In this document: piece after piece, positions 24,625 through 33,185 of the stretch
Position numbering within the stretch: the first letter of the stretch is position 1
Layout: each line of letters begins with the position of its first letter
NCBI GenBank assembly: GCA_937924855.1
Contig: CALEYQ010000047.1
Coordinates: forward strand, 1 to 47,205
DNA length: 47,205 nucleotides
Direction: 5' to 3'
Source of the DNA: an uncultured Bacteroidota bacterium
GTDB taxonomy: Bacteria > Bacteroidota > Bacteroidia > JADZBD01
Notes under the pieces: model-generated
Told to the model about the DNA's origin: nothing
What the model saw: only the letters and a program-made list of their open reading frames with translations
The model's database searches: none
Program-made: the position numbers and the translations under genes

Positions 24625-27077
24625 CCTTTTGGGTTGGGTATTCTGGATTTAAAACCTACAATATTCGAATTTTGTGAATGTGGTAACAAAATAAAATATT
24701 GATTTCCCCCGCCTGTGGCATATGGGCCAAAATCAACATTATTAACCTGAGATGAAACTTTGCCAACAAGAACAGGTGTCCCCTTTTTTACCAATACCTC
24801 AACTACCTCCTCGGCGGAATTATTGTTAGGAAGGGCTAAATACTTGCGGGCATCTGTTTTAGAAAGAATTTCGGGAGACCACCAATTTGAAATATTGGCT
24901 GAATTTGGACTGCAATGGCGGTATAATGTAAAATCTTTTTCAAGCATTGTGAAGGTTATCTCCCCCTCCACAAACGCAGCCCTCACACCCGGTCGAAACT
25001 CCGCCGGAATCCGCTCAAAGAACTCCTCTAAATTACTGATTTTTGGCCCAAACAAAACCTCATCCCACTGACTGAGCTGGAAATCCAGATCCAAGTCCTT
25101 TCCCGTTTCTGATTTATATACCTTTTTCAGCCGTTCCCATAACTTCAGACTTACCTCCGCAGCCCTGTTTTGGGTTTGTACATAAACCTCCTTCAGGCGC
25201 TCCAGACGGGTCTTCCCCGATGGAAGCGGGGCCAGCATATCCCTTGCCCAACCCAACATATCCTCCCTCCGCACCCCCGCCACCGAATTTTTTATGGATT
25301 GATAAACGGAACCCAGTCCTGCGCTCCCCGACTGCATGATGTTTTTTACTCCAACACCCGCAATGAAATAATTCGACCACTCCAGAACCTTCCGCATCTC
25401 CTCCCCCAAAGCATCCTCCTGAACCTGCAATGTGATATTTCCCAGCGCGGCACTCATCTCTACAGCCGCCCATAATTTCCGGGCCCAGCCAACTGCTTTT
25501 ACCAGCGTAAGCGAACCGGATACCAGCGTCACCGCCTCCCCCGCAACCCCCGCTACCGCCAGAGCCTGCTTGTTGAACTCCTTGTCGTCGGCATACTTTA
25601 AAAAAATCGCCGGCACCACCACCGGACAACCCTTCGGAGCCCCGGCATCCTCAACCAATGGCAGGGAACATTCATTGACAAATATTACCGGATCAAAGGG
25701 ACCTAATACATAATTCTCTACCGGCTCATACTCTGAAAGAAATCCGAACAGGGGAGTCCATACATACCCTTTTTTTAAGCGGGGACTAACCTTCAGTGAT
25801 CCGGCATCACCCTCAAAACTTACATCGTATAAAACACTTCCCGGGGGCGGAACGGAATACAAATAATCGGGATGCCAGGTAATAATCCGCCGAAAGGCAT
25901 TGAGATCGGCATAAATTCCTTCCTCGAGCTGTGGAAAATCGGTCCTTGAACGCAACTTCCCACTGAGAATTTTTACCAATGCCCCGTAATTATTCGGTCC
26001 GCTGAAATGATCATCGAGTCCCGAAACCAGTCGCTGAACAAGACTCCTTCCGTCGTTTTTGTTGCCCTGATAACGGGGCTCGTTGTTCAAAACCGATGGC
26101 CGGGTTAATCCGTCCAGAAAAACAGGAACGTCTTCGGTGCGGCATTCGTTAATTATATGTAAGGCCAATTCCTCCTCCCCGGGCTCCGATGCCGTGCCGC
26201 TGCTCATGGTACCACCGCAAAGCAGACTTAAAGAATGCCAGCGCTCATGGGTTGTCAGAATGCCAAAATCACGGGCTGTCCTGAAATTCGAAAACAATAT
26301 TTTTAAGGAATCAACCCGAAACGTATTCAGAATGGCCGCCGAGGCCTCTGTATTCCTGCAGGCCCTGTCCAGACATCGCAACATGACCCTCGCCTGTTCA
26401 TCGCGCAAGGTGGGACGGAAATTGGAATAGGCCTCGGCGAAATAATTTCGCATCTCCGTGTAAATCCGGTCGAAGCCATTGGGCAGAGAATTCGGAGATA
26501 GTTTTTTCCGGTAGGTAAAATTCAGGTAGTAGCTCGCAGTTTTGTTTCCCGGGAAGTGGGTAACATACCTTCCCTGACAAACGGCATATGCATTTGCCAT
26601 GCGCGAAAGAATACTTCCTGCAATCGCTTTCTGGGCAATCGTGGCATGCTCCTGCTTAAGCTGGGTGATGGCGGAATTTTCCTGGAAAAATGTGTTGGAA
26701 CCGAAAAGATCATCCAGCGTCCACCCCGGCGGCGGTCGACTTTGAATCTTGAGCTCAAAGGCATTGATGAAAATGAAATAACATTCGATACCGTATTGCC
26801 GGTATATACTGTTCAGGGCTTCATTGACACTGTCGGCAAAGGCAACAGTGCTCAAAAAATCCGGATACCCGGGCAGGGGCTGATCCTTCACACGGAGACT
26901 GTCCGAAACCGGATTCAGCAGAATGAAAAAATTTAAGACTGCGCCGGGATCTTTTTTCCGGAGTTTGTTTTCCAGAATTACGCGGTTTATCTCCCGCGCA
27001 TAAGAATTCACACTTCCGGAAGCAAATACCGAAGCAAAAAGAAAATGCAGGAAAACAAAAAATGTGAAAAAGCGCAT
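24621..27077 (-). CDS. Secreted multidomain protein with a toxin-like C-terminal tip
   Basis: An 818-residue protein from the ATG at 27077; a TTG two codons earlier is possible. A signal peptide (1-20, FFTFFVFLHFLFASVFASG) precedes a region with YPDFLSTVAFADSVNEALNS. A segment near 265-330 (LTTHERWHSLSLLCGG to EDVPVFLDGL) resembles, from memory, a repeat seen in large Bacteroidota toxin-bearing proteins. A hydrophobic stretch near 505-550 (ALAVAGVAGEAVTLVSGSL) could help membrane passage. The last 100 residues carry LYRHCSPNSANISNWWSPE, YLALPN, KKGTPVLVGKV and GGGNQYFIL, a pattern I associate with ADP-ribosyltransferase-like polymorphic toxin domains. No T9SS sorting domain is present. The toxin assignment is inference. 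Confidence 0.68.
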   Translation of the reverse strand: MRFFTFFVFLHFLFASVFASGSVNSYAREINRVILENKLRKKDPGAVLNFFILLNPVSDSLRVKDQPLPGYPDFLSTVAFADSVNEALNSIYRQYGIECYFIFINAFELKIQSRPPPGWTLDDLFGSNTFFQENSAITQLKQEHATIAQKAIAGSILSRMANAYAVCQGRYVTHFPGNKTASYYLNFTYRKKLSPNSLPNGFDRIYTEMRNYFAEAYSNFRPTLRDEQARVMLRCLDRACRNTEASAAILNTFRVDSLKILFSNFRTARDFGILTTHERWHSLSLLCGGTMSSGTASEPGEEELALHIINECRTEDVPVFLDGLTRPSVLNNEPRYQGNKNDGRSLVQRLVSGLDDHFSGPNNYGALVKILSGKLRSRTDFPQLEEGIYADLNAFRRIITWHPDYLYSVPPPGSVLYDVSFEGDAGSLKVSPRLKKGYVWTPLFGFLSEYEPVENYVLGPFDPVIFVNECSLPLVEDAGAPKGCPVVVPAIFLKYADDKEFNKQALAVAGVAGEAVTLVSGSLTLVKAVGWARKLWAAVEMSAALGNITLQVQEDALGEEMRKVLEWSNYFIAGVGVKNIMQSGSAGLGSVYQSIKNSVAGVRREDMLGWARDMLAPLPSGKTRLERLKEVYVQTQNRAAEVSLKLWERLKKVYKSETGKDLDLDFQLSQWDEVLFGPKISNLEEFFERIPAEFRPGVRAAFVEGEITFTMLEKDFTLYRHCSPNSANISNWWSPEILSKTDARKYLALPNNNSAEEVVEVLVKKGTPVLVGKVSSQVNNVDFGPYATGGGNQYFILLPHSQNSNIVGFKSRIPNPKG

Positions 27078-27138
27078 GCGCAAAGAAAGGCAGGGCTATC
27101 CGTTTTATCCGGTAAAGGCAGGTACTAAATTAAAACCC

Positions 27139-27711
27139 TTAGCTTCCTTCCCCGAGGGCTTTATCTATAGCAACAGGAAAATGTTCTTTTTCAAGTAAGC
27201 TGATTTTTTCAGACAGCGATTCGGCAGTTTCGCCTTGAGAAAGGGGAATTTTTGCCTGATGAATTATTTTTCCCTTGTCGTATTGTTCGTTTACATAATG
27301 AAAACTAACCCCGCTTTCTTTTTCTCCGGCAGCAATAACCGCCCGGTGCACATGCATGCCAAACATTCCCTTTCCGCCATACGCTGGCAGCAGGGCAGGA
27401 TGGAGGTTGATTATTTTTTCAGGGAAAGACCGGATCAAAAGGGGAGGAACAAGCCATAAGAAACCGGCCAGAACAATCAAATCGGTTTTTTGTTCATGCA
27501 GGAATCTCACCAGTCCGGGATCGTTGAAATATTCTTTCCGGTTAAGAATAACAACCGGAATATTTTCCAATACCGCCGGCTCTATAACTCCGGCCAGAGG
27601 ATTATTGGTGAAAATGTGCAATACTTCCGCCTTTTTATTTTCCCGGTAATGCCTTACCAGGCTCATGGCATTGCTTCCTTTCCCCGAGGCAAATATTACC
27701 AACCTTTTCAC
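27139..27711 (-). CDS. purN: Phosphoribosylglycinamide formyltransferase
   Basis: A 190-residue enzyme from a GTG at 27711 (MKRLVIFASGKGSNA). The frame stays open upstream to 27768, but the extra residues do not look like the family. GSGxGSN-like ASGKGSN binds the phosphoribosyl group. INLHPALLPAYGGKGMFG holds catalytic Asn102 and His104, and Asp145 lies in YDKGKIIHQ. It transfers a formyl group from 10-formyltetrahydrofolate to GAR in purine synthesis. CATCTTTG sits four bases before this GTG, one base off the promoter box, which supports the chosen start. It is divergent from the nitroreductase gene. Confidence 0.92.
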   Translation of the reverse strand: MKRLVIFASGKGSNAMSLVRHYRENKKAEVLHIFTNNPLAGVIEPAVLENIPVVILNRKEYFNDPGLVRFLHEQKTDLIVLAGFLWLVPPLLIRSFPEKIINLHPALLPAYGGKGMFGMHVHRAVIAAGEKESGVSFHYVNEQYDKGKIIHQAKIPLSQGETAESLSEKISLLEKEHFPVAIDKALGEGS

Positions 27712-27768
27712 AAAACAAAGATGCTGTAATTTTTTTTTGCCGGCGGCTGGATTTCCTAACATTTTCAT

Positions 27769-27776
27769 TAGGTTTG
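27769..27776 (+). promoter_or_regulatory. TAnnTTTG box three bases before the nitroreductase ATG
   Basis: TAGGTTTG, then GGG, then ATG at 27780. It matches the consensus exactly and again leaves no room for a leader. Confidence 0.48.
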
Positions 27777-27779
27777 GGG

Positions 27780-28448
27780 ATGGAACATAAATACAGCTTC
27801 ATTTCCTACTCCCACGAGCGATACAGCCCGGAAGACATGTTGAAAAAATCCCGGAATTTTTACGATTGGGCCAATAAAAGGCGCACCGTCCGCGATTTCC
27901 TTTCCGACCCCATTCCCGAAGGAGTGTTGGAAAATATTATCATGACCGCCTCCACCGCACCCAGCGGAGCCCACAAACAACCCTGGACTTTTTGCGTGGT
28001 TACCAACCCCGCCCTTAAATCAAAAATCAGGGAAGAAGCAGAAAAGGAAGAATATGCCTCCTACACGCGGCGCATGAGCGAAGAATGGCTCGAAGATCTG
28101 GAACCTCTGGGAACCGACTGGCATAAACCCTTTCTTGAAATTGCTCCCGCCCTCATCGTGGTGTTTAAAAAACCCTATGAAATTATCGACGGGAACAAAA
28201 GGCAAAACTACTATGTTCAGGAATCGGTGGGCCTGGCCTGCGGCATGCTGCTCGCCGCCATTCACAACGCCGGCCTCGTGGCCCTTACCCATACACCCAG
28301 CCCCATGAACTTCCTTGCCTCCATTCTTCAAAGGCCGGAAAACGAAAAACCCTTTCTGCTCATTCCCGTGGGTTTTGCACCCCAAAAATGTCTGGTGCCG
28401 GACCTGACCCGAAAAGGCCCCAATGAGGTTATTTTTCGCTACCCCTGA
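27780..28448 (+). CDS. Nitroreductase family flavoprotein
   Basis: A 222-residue protein from the ATG at 27780. KRRTVRDFLSDPIP is the FMN phosphate-binding start of the family, TASTAPSGAHKQPWTF follows it, and VGLACGMLLAAIHNAGL with a C-terminal LLIPVGF completes the fold. The order resembles the subgroup that includes iodotyrosine deiodinase-like enzymes. It should be a cytoplasmic FMN-dependent NAD(P)H reductase; the substrate is not known. It is divergent from purN and lies just upstream of the nuo operon, separated by about 127 bases. Confidence 0.88.
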   Translation: MEHKYSFISYSHERYSPEDMLKKSRNFYDWANKRRTVRDFLSDPIPEGVLENIIMTASTAPSGAHKQPWTFCVVTNPALKSKIREEAEKEEYASYTRRMSEEWLEDLEPLGTDWHKPFLEIAPALIVVFKKPYEIIDGNKRQNYYVQESVGLACGMLLAAIHNAGLVALTHTPSPMNFLASILQRPENEKPFLLIPVGFAPQKCLVPDLTRKGPNEVIFRYP

Positions 28449-28520
28449 AACCCCCGCCGAATGGGCTTAAAGCCGGGTTCATACCCTTGTTTTTCAGACT
28501 TATCTAAAAAATTCCCCTTC

Positions 28521-28553
28521 TTGTAAATCCAAGCAAAGTAATCCTTAAAATTG
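28521..28553 (+). promoter_or_regulatory. Candidate promoter of the nuo operon
   Basis: TTG at 28521-28523 and TAAAATTG at 28546-28553 (one mismatch to TAnnTTTG) are 22 bases apart, a little longer than usual. The box ends 22 bases before the nuoA ATG. Confidence 0.3.
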
Positions 28554-28575
28554 TACCTCAATTGAAGGCCTTTTT

Positions 28576-28947
28576 ATGAATGAAAATCCACTGATCGACT
28601 ACCTGCCCATAGTGATCACTGCGGTTGTAGCTGCCGGGTTCGTAATTACCACCCTTTTCGTTACCCATATTCTGGGTCCGAAAAGAAAAACCGCCGTTAA
28701 AGACGAAACCTTTGAGTGCGGTATCGAAGTGCAGGGTTCGGCACGCATGCCCTTTTCCATTAAATATTTTCTGGTGGCCATCCTCTTTGTTTTGTTCGAT
28801 GTGGAGGTTATTTTTATGTATCCCTGGGCCGTTAACTTTAAAGCCGACCTGAGTTGGCTTCTTTTCATTGAAATGGTGACCTTCATCATGTTTTTCATGG
28901 TGGGTTTTTTCTATATAATAAAGAAGGGTGCCCTTAAATGGGAGTAA
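28576..28947 (+). CDS. nuoA: NADH-quinone oxidoreductase subunit A
   Basis: A 123-residue membrane subunit with three helices (about 10-32, 65-85 and 92-115). LGPKRKTAVKDETFECGIEVQGSA is the conserved loop that lies near the quinone site, and KYFLVAILFVLFDVEVIFMYPWA is the hallmark second helix with its acidic residues. It is the first gene of the operon and is followed after 22 bases by nuoB. Confidence 0.97.
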   Translation: MNENPLIDYLPIVITAVVAAGFVITTLFVTHILGPKRKTAVKDETFECGIEVQGSARMPFSIKYFLVAILFVLFDVEVIFMYPWAVNFKADLSWLLFIEMVTFIMFFMVGFFYIIKKGALKWE

Positions 28948-28969
28948 TTGCTTATTGACTAATAAAAAG

Positions 28970-29524
28970 ATGCTGACTGAGACCGATAAATACAATGTAG
29001 TGCAGGCCCCTCCCGGGGTTGAAGGATCAGGCTTTTTTGCTACCTCTCTGGATAAAGCCGTTGGTTTGGCCCGGAAAAATTCGCTCTGGCCCCTGCCTTT
29101 TGCTACCTCATGCTGCGGCATCGAATTTATGGCTACCATGGCTTCTACCTATGACCTGGGCCGGTTCGGAGCGGAGCGACTCAGCTTTTCACCCCGCCAG
29201 GCCGACCTTCTGATGGTTATGGGAACCATTGCCAAAAAAATGGGCCCCATCCTGCGTCAGGTTTACGAACAAATGGCCGAACCCAAATGGGTACTATCCA
29301 TGGGCGCATGCGCCTCAAGTGGGGGAATATTCGATACCTACAGCGTACTGCAGGGCATCGACCGGATTATTCCTGTGGATGTATATATTCCGGGTTGTCC
29401 ACCCAGACCCGAACAGGTTATTGATGGTATTTTGAGAATTCAGGATCTCGTGGGAAAAGAATCCCTGCGACGCAGAAACACACCCGAATATAAAGCCCTG
29501 CTGGCACAATACGGCATTGAGTAA
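28970..29524 (+). CDS. nuoB: NADH-quinone oxidoreductase subunit B (cluster N2)
   Basis: A 184-residue subunit from the ATG at 28970; an upstream GTG inside nuoA is rejected. The four ligands of the last iron-sulfur cluster N2 are C48 and C49 in ATSCCGIEFMAT, C114 in MGACASSGG and C143 in YIPGCPPRPE. It passes electrons to quinone at the interface with NuoD. nuoC starts two bases after its stop. Confidence 0.97.
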   Translation: MLTETDKYNVVQAPPGVEGSGFFATSLDKAVGLARKNSLWPLPFATSCCGIEFMATMASTYDLGRFGAERLSFSPRQADLLMVMGTIAKKMGPILRQVYEQMAEPKWVLSMGACASSGGIFDTYSVLQGIDRIIPVDVYIPGCPPRPEQVIDGILRIQDLVGKESLRRRNTPEYKALLAQYGIE

Positions 29525-29526
29525 TT

Positions 29527-30033
29527 ATGAGCAATGAACTCCTTACATACATCAGCGAAAAGCTCAAGGCCGGAATAGGAAATGGCCTGCTCAAAGCCGA
29601 AATGGCTTACGACTTTCCTGTATTTGAAATAGAACGCGACTCCATCCACCTGGCCATAAAACTTCTGAAAGAAGATCCCGATACCGATTTTCATTTTCTC
29701 ACCACCCTTTGCGGACTCCATTATCCCGATAATAAAGGCAAAGAACTGGGACTTATGTACCAGTTGCATAACCTGCCCAAAAATCACCGGATCCGCCTGA
29801 AAACTTTTTTTCCGGTCCAGGATCCCACGGTTCCCACCATAACCGATCTGTTCCCCGCAGCAAACTGGATGGAAAGACAGGAATACGATTTTTACGGCAT
29901 AAAATTCCAGGGCCACCCCAACCTCAAACGGATTCTGAACATGGACGAAATGAATTATTTCCCCATGCGAAAAGAGTTTCCCCTCGAAGATGCCACACGC
30001 ACCGATAAAGATGATACCATGTTCGGACGATGA
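29527..30033 (+). CDS. nuoC: NADH-quinone oxidoreductase subunit C
   Basis: A 168-residue subunit (30 kDa homologue). The family signature is seen in LFPAANWMERQEYDFYGIKFQGHPNLKRIL. It is separate from NuoD, unlike the fused E. coli NuoCD. Its stop overlaps the nuoD start (ATGA), indicating translational coupling. Confidence 0.96.
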   Translation: MSNELLTYISEKLKAGIGNGLLKAEMAYDFPVFEIERDSIHLAIKLLKEDPDTDFHFLTTLCGLHYPDNKGKELGLMYQLHNLPKNHRIRLKTFFPVQDPTVPTITDLFPAANWMERQEYDFYGIKFQGHPNLKRILNMDEMNYFPMRKEFPLEDATRTDKDDTMFGR

Positions 30034-31256
30034 ACAAAGAGATTATATATACCGGCGAAAATAAATTCATTGACCCTGTTACAGGCCAGGAAAAAGAATT
30101 TACTACCCTGAACCTTGGCCCTACACATCCTGCTACCCACGGAATTTTTCAGAACATTCTTAAAATGGACGGAGAAGTTGTGCTTGACGCCGAACCTACC
30201 GTGGGGTATATTCACCGGGCCTTTGAAAAGATTGCAGAACGAAGACCGTTTTATCAGATCACGGTTCTAACCGACCGCATGAATTATTGCAGCTCTCCCA
30301 TCAATAACATGGGATGGCACATGACCGTGGAAAAACTGCTCAAGGCCGAAATTCCCAAAAGAGCGGAATACCTGCGGGTCATCATCATGGAACTTTCCCG
30401 TATTTCCGATCATATTATTTGCAATACCGTAATCGGTGTTGATACCGGAGCCATGACCGGATTCCTCTATCTTTTCCAATGGCGTGAACTCATTTATGAA
30501 ATCTTCGAAGAAATCTGCGGTGCCCGACTCACTACCAACATCGGTCGCATCGGAGGTATGGAACGCGACTTCTCTGAAATTGCCTGGAAAAAAATCCACA
30601 AGTTCATGGATGAATTCCCCGACAAACTCAGGGAATTTGAAAAACTGGTTACCCGTAACCGCATCTTTATGGATCGTACCATCGGCTGCGGAGGTATATC
30701 CGGACAAAACGCCCTTGCCTATGGATTTACCGGTCCCAACCTCAGGGCCGCCGGTATTGATTACGATGTGCGCGTTATGAATCCCTATTCTTCGTATCAG
30801 GATTTTGATTTTAAAGTTCCGGTGGGAACCAATGGCGATGTGTACGATCGATTCATGGTTCGCGGACAAGAGATGTGGGAGAGTTTATCCATCATCAGAC
30901 AAGCCATCGACAAAATGCCCAAGGGCGATTTTCATGCCGACCTGCCTGAGTTTTACCTGCCTCCCAAAGAGGAAGTGTATAACCAGATGGAAGCGCTCAT
31001 CTACCATTTTAAAATTGTAATGGGCGAAAATGATGTTCCCGTGGGTGAAGTGTATCATGCGGTGGAAGGCGGAAACGGCGAACTCGGATTTTACCTGATC
31101 AGCGATGGCGGAAGAACCCCCTATCGCCTTCACTTCAGACGGCCCTGCTTTATTTACTATCAGGCCTATCCTGAAATCATCAAGGGCGGGATGTTGTCGG
31201 ATGCGGTTCTTACCATGAGCTCCATGAATGTTATTGCCGGCGAACTTGATGCTTAG
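30030..31256 (+). CDS. nuoD: NADH-quinone oxidoreductase subunit D
   Basis: A 408-residue subunit (49 kDa homologue). LNLGPTHPATHG near residue 30 is the quinone-site loop, with the conserved His pair. GYIHRAFEKIAE, DRMNYCSSPINN and RIGGMERD are further signatures. The C-terminus ends GELDA; most homologues end in GEVDR, so the usual final Arg is replaced by Ala here. It lies between the overlapping nuoC and nuoE. Confidence 0.97.
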   Translation: MNKEIIYTGENKFIDPVTGQEKEFTTLNLGPTHPATHGIFQNILKMDGEVVLDAEPTVGYIHRAFEKIAERRPFYQITVLTDRMNYCSSPINNMGWHMTVEKLLKAEIPKRAEYLRVIIMELSRISDHIICNTVIGVDTGAMTGFLYLFQWRELIYEIFEEICGARLTTNIGRIGGMERDFSEIAWKKIHKFMDEFPDKLREFEKLVTRNRIFMDRTIGCGGISGQNALAYGFTGPNLRAAGIDYDVRVMNPYSSYQDFDFKVPVGTNGDVYDRFMVRGQEMWESLSIIRQAIDKMPKGDFHADLPEFYLPPKEEVYNQMEALIYHFKIVMGENDVPVGEVYHAVEGGNGELGFYLISDGGRTPYRLHFRRPCFIYYQAYPEIIKGGMLSDAVLTMSSMNVIAGELDA

Positions 31257-31267
31257 AAAAAAGGAAC

Positions 31268-31834
31268 ATGAATAATAATAATCCAAAACCTGAATTTTCT
31301 CCCGAGGCAAAAACCCTGGTTGAAAAACTCATGCGGAGGTATCCGGAAGGAAAACAAAAATCGGCCATTCTCCCCGTGCTGCATATTGCACAGGCTGAAT
31401 TCGGTGGCTGGCTCAGTGTTCCGGTTATGGACATGGTAGCCGAAGTTTTGAAAATTCAATCCATTGAGGTTTATGAAGTGGCATCCTTTTATTCGATGTT
31501 CAATCTTAAACCGGTTGGGAAATGTGTAATTGAAGTTTGCCGTACCGGTCCCTGCTGGTTGCTGGGTGCCGAAGATATTGTGGCGCATTTTGAAAAGAAA
31601 CTCGGCATAAAAGTGGGCGAAACCACCTCCGATGGAATGTTTACCCTCAAAACCGTGGAATGCCTGGCCTCCTGCGGAACGGCGCCCATGATGCAGGTAG
31701 GTGAAGATTATGTTGAAAATCTTACCCTCGACAAAGTAGATTCTTTTATTTCCGATTGCCGGAGTAAAATTTCCGAACCGGTATCGCACTGGAATAGAAA
31801 ATACATCCGTGAACACGAAAAAATTAAACAATAG
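31268..31834 (+). CDS. nuoE: NADH-quinone oxidoreductase subunit E (cluster N1a)
   Basis: A 188-residue subunit (24 kDa homologue) with a thioredoxin-like 2Fe-2S fold. Ligands are C91 and C96 in VCRTGPCWLLG and C132 and C136 in ECLASCGTAPM. It belongs to the NADH-oxidising arm with NuoF. An AGGA lies three bases upstream of the ATG, one of few Shine-Dalgarno-like sequences here. Confidence 0.96.
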   Translation: MNNNNPKPEFSPEAKTLVEKLMRRYPEGKQKSAILPVLHIAQAEFGGWLSVPVMDMVAEVLKIQSIEVYEVASFYSMFNLKPVGKCVIEVCRTGPCWLLGAEDIVAHFEKKLGIKVGETTSDGMFTLKTVECLASCGTAPMMQVGEDYVENLTLDKVDSFISDCRSKISEPVSHWNRKYIREHEKIKQ

Positions 31835-31845
31835 TTCCGCCGACC

Positions 31846-33183
31846 ATGAAACGCCTGCTGTTTGAACATATCAATGTACCCGGAATCCAAAGCCTGGAAA
31901 CGTATAAGGCTCATGGCGGATATCGTGCTCTTACCAAAGCTCTTTCCATGAAACCGGAAGACATTGTGGAAGAGGTAAAAAAATCGGGTTTGCGGGGCAG
32001 GGGAGGTGCAGGATTTCCTACGGGAATGAAATGGAGTTTCATCGCCAAGCCTCCCGGAGTTCCACGCCACCTGGTTTGTAATGCCGATGAATCGGAGCCT
32101 GGAACTTTTAAAGACCGCTACCTCATGGAGCGCATTCCCCACCTGCTCATCGAGGGAATGATTTGTTCCAGCTTTGCCCTGGGTGCCCATGTTTCCTACA
32201 TCTATATCCGGGGTGAAATGATGTATGTTTACCACATCCTGGAGGCGGCCATTCAGGAAGCCTACGATGCGGGATACCTCGGAAAAAATATTTTGAACTC
32301 GGGTTACGACCTCGACCTTTATGTGCATTGCGGCGGCGGCGCCTACATCTGTGGCGAAGAAACCGCCCTTATCGAATCGCTCGAGGGAAAACGCGGAAAC
32401 CCAAGAATTAAACCTCCCTTCCCTGCCGTGTCGGGTGTTTGGGGAAGACCTACCGTGGTTAATAATGTGGAAACCATCGCCGCCGTGGTTCCTATCGTTA
32501 ACGATGGCGGTGATGCATACGCCAAAGTAGGCATCGGGAAATCTACCGGAACAAAACTCATCAGCGCCTGCGGACACATAAACAAACCCGGTGTGTATGA
32601 AATTGAACTGGGATTGCCCGTCGAAGAATTTATTTATTCCGACACCTATTGCGGAGGAATAAAAAACGGGAAAAAACTGAAAGCCGTGGTGGCCGGAGGA
32701 TCCTCGGTTCCTGTTCTGCCTGCCCACCTTATTTTGAAAACAGCCGCCGGGGAACCCCGCCTCATGTCGTACGAATCGCTGGCTGAGGGAGGATTCCAAA
32801 GCGGAACCATGCTGGGATCGGGTGGGTTTATTGTAATGGATGAAGATACCTCCATCGTTAAGAACCTTTGGAACTTCACACGCTTCTACCATCACGAATC
32901 CTGCGGACAATGTTCTCCCTGCCGCGAAGGAACCGGATGGATGGAGAAAATACTTCACGATTTTCTCGACGGTCACGCCGACCTGGAAGATATCGACCTG
33001 CTTTTCGATATCCAGCAAAAAATCGACGGAAAAACCATTTGTCCTCTCGGCGATGCTGCAGCCTGGCCCGTGGCCTCTGCCATACGCCACTTCCGCAGCG
33101 AGTTTGAAGAATATGTAAAAAATCCTTCCGGTATTAAAGATGTGAAACATTATTACCGGATTCATAATATGCAACCTGCCTGA
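31846..33183 (+). CDS. nuoF: NADH-quinone oxidoreductase subunit F (FMN, NADH site, cluster N3)
   Basis: A 445-residue subunit. GLRGRGGAGFPTGMKW (about 49-64) binds NADH and FMN, and YICGEETALIESLEG is part of the flavin pocket. The 4Fe-4S ligands are C353, C356 and C359 in ESCGQCSPCREGT, plus C399 in TICPLGDAA. It accepts hydride from NADH. A long open frame on the opposite strand covers this gene and is treated as a shadow. Confidence 0.97.
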   Translation: MKRLLFEHINVPGIQSLETYKAHGGYRALTKALSMKPEDIVEEVKKSGLRGRGGAGFPTGMKWSFIAKPPGVPRHLVCNADESEPGTFKDRYLMERIPHLLIEGMICSSFALGAHVSYIYIRGEMMYVYHILEAAIQEAYDAGYLGKNILNSGYDLDLYVHCGGGAYICGEETALIESLEGKRGNPRIKPPFPAVSGVWGRPTVVNNVETIAAVVPIVNDGGDAYAKVGIGKSTGTKLISACGHINKPGVYEIELGLPVEEFIYSDTYCGGIKNGKKLKAVVAGGSSVPVLPAHLILKTAAGEPRLMSYESLAEGGFQSGTMLGSGGFIVMDEDTSIVKNLWNFTRFYHHESCGQCSPCREGTGWMEKILHDFLDGHADLEDIDLLFDIQQKIDGKTICPLGDAAAWPVASAIRHFRSEFEEYVKNPSGIKDVKHYYRIHNMQPA

Positions 33184-33185
33184 AT

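Noticed and set aside
25114..25629. Gly-rich minus-strand frame inside the toxin-like gene
   Set aside because: A second frame on the same strand with a low-complexity product and no start context; a shadow.
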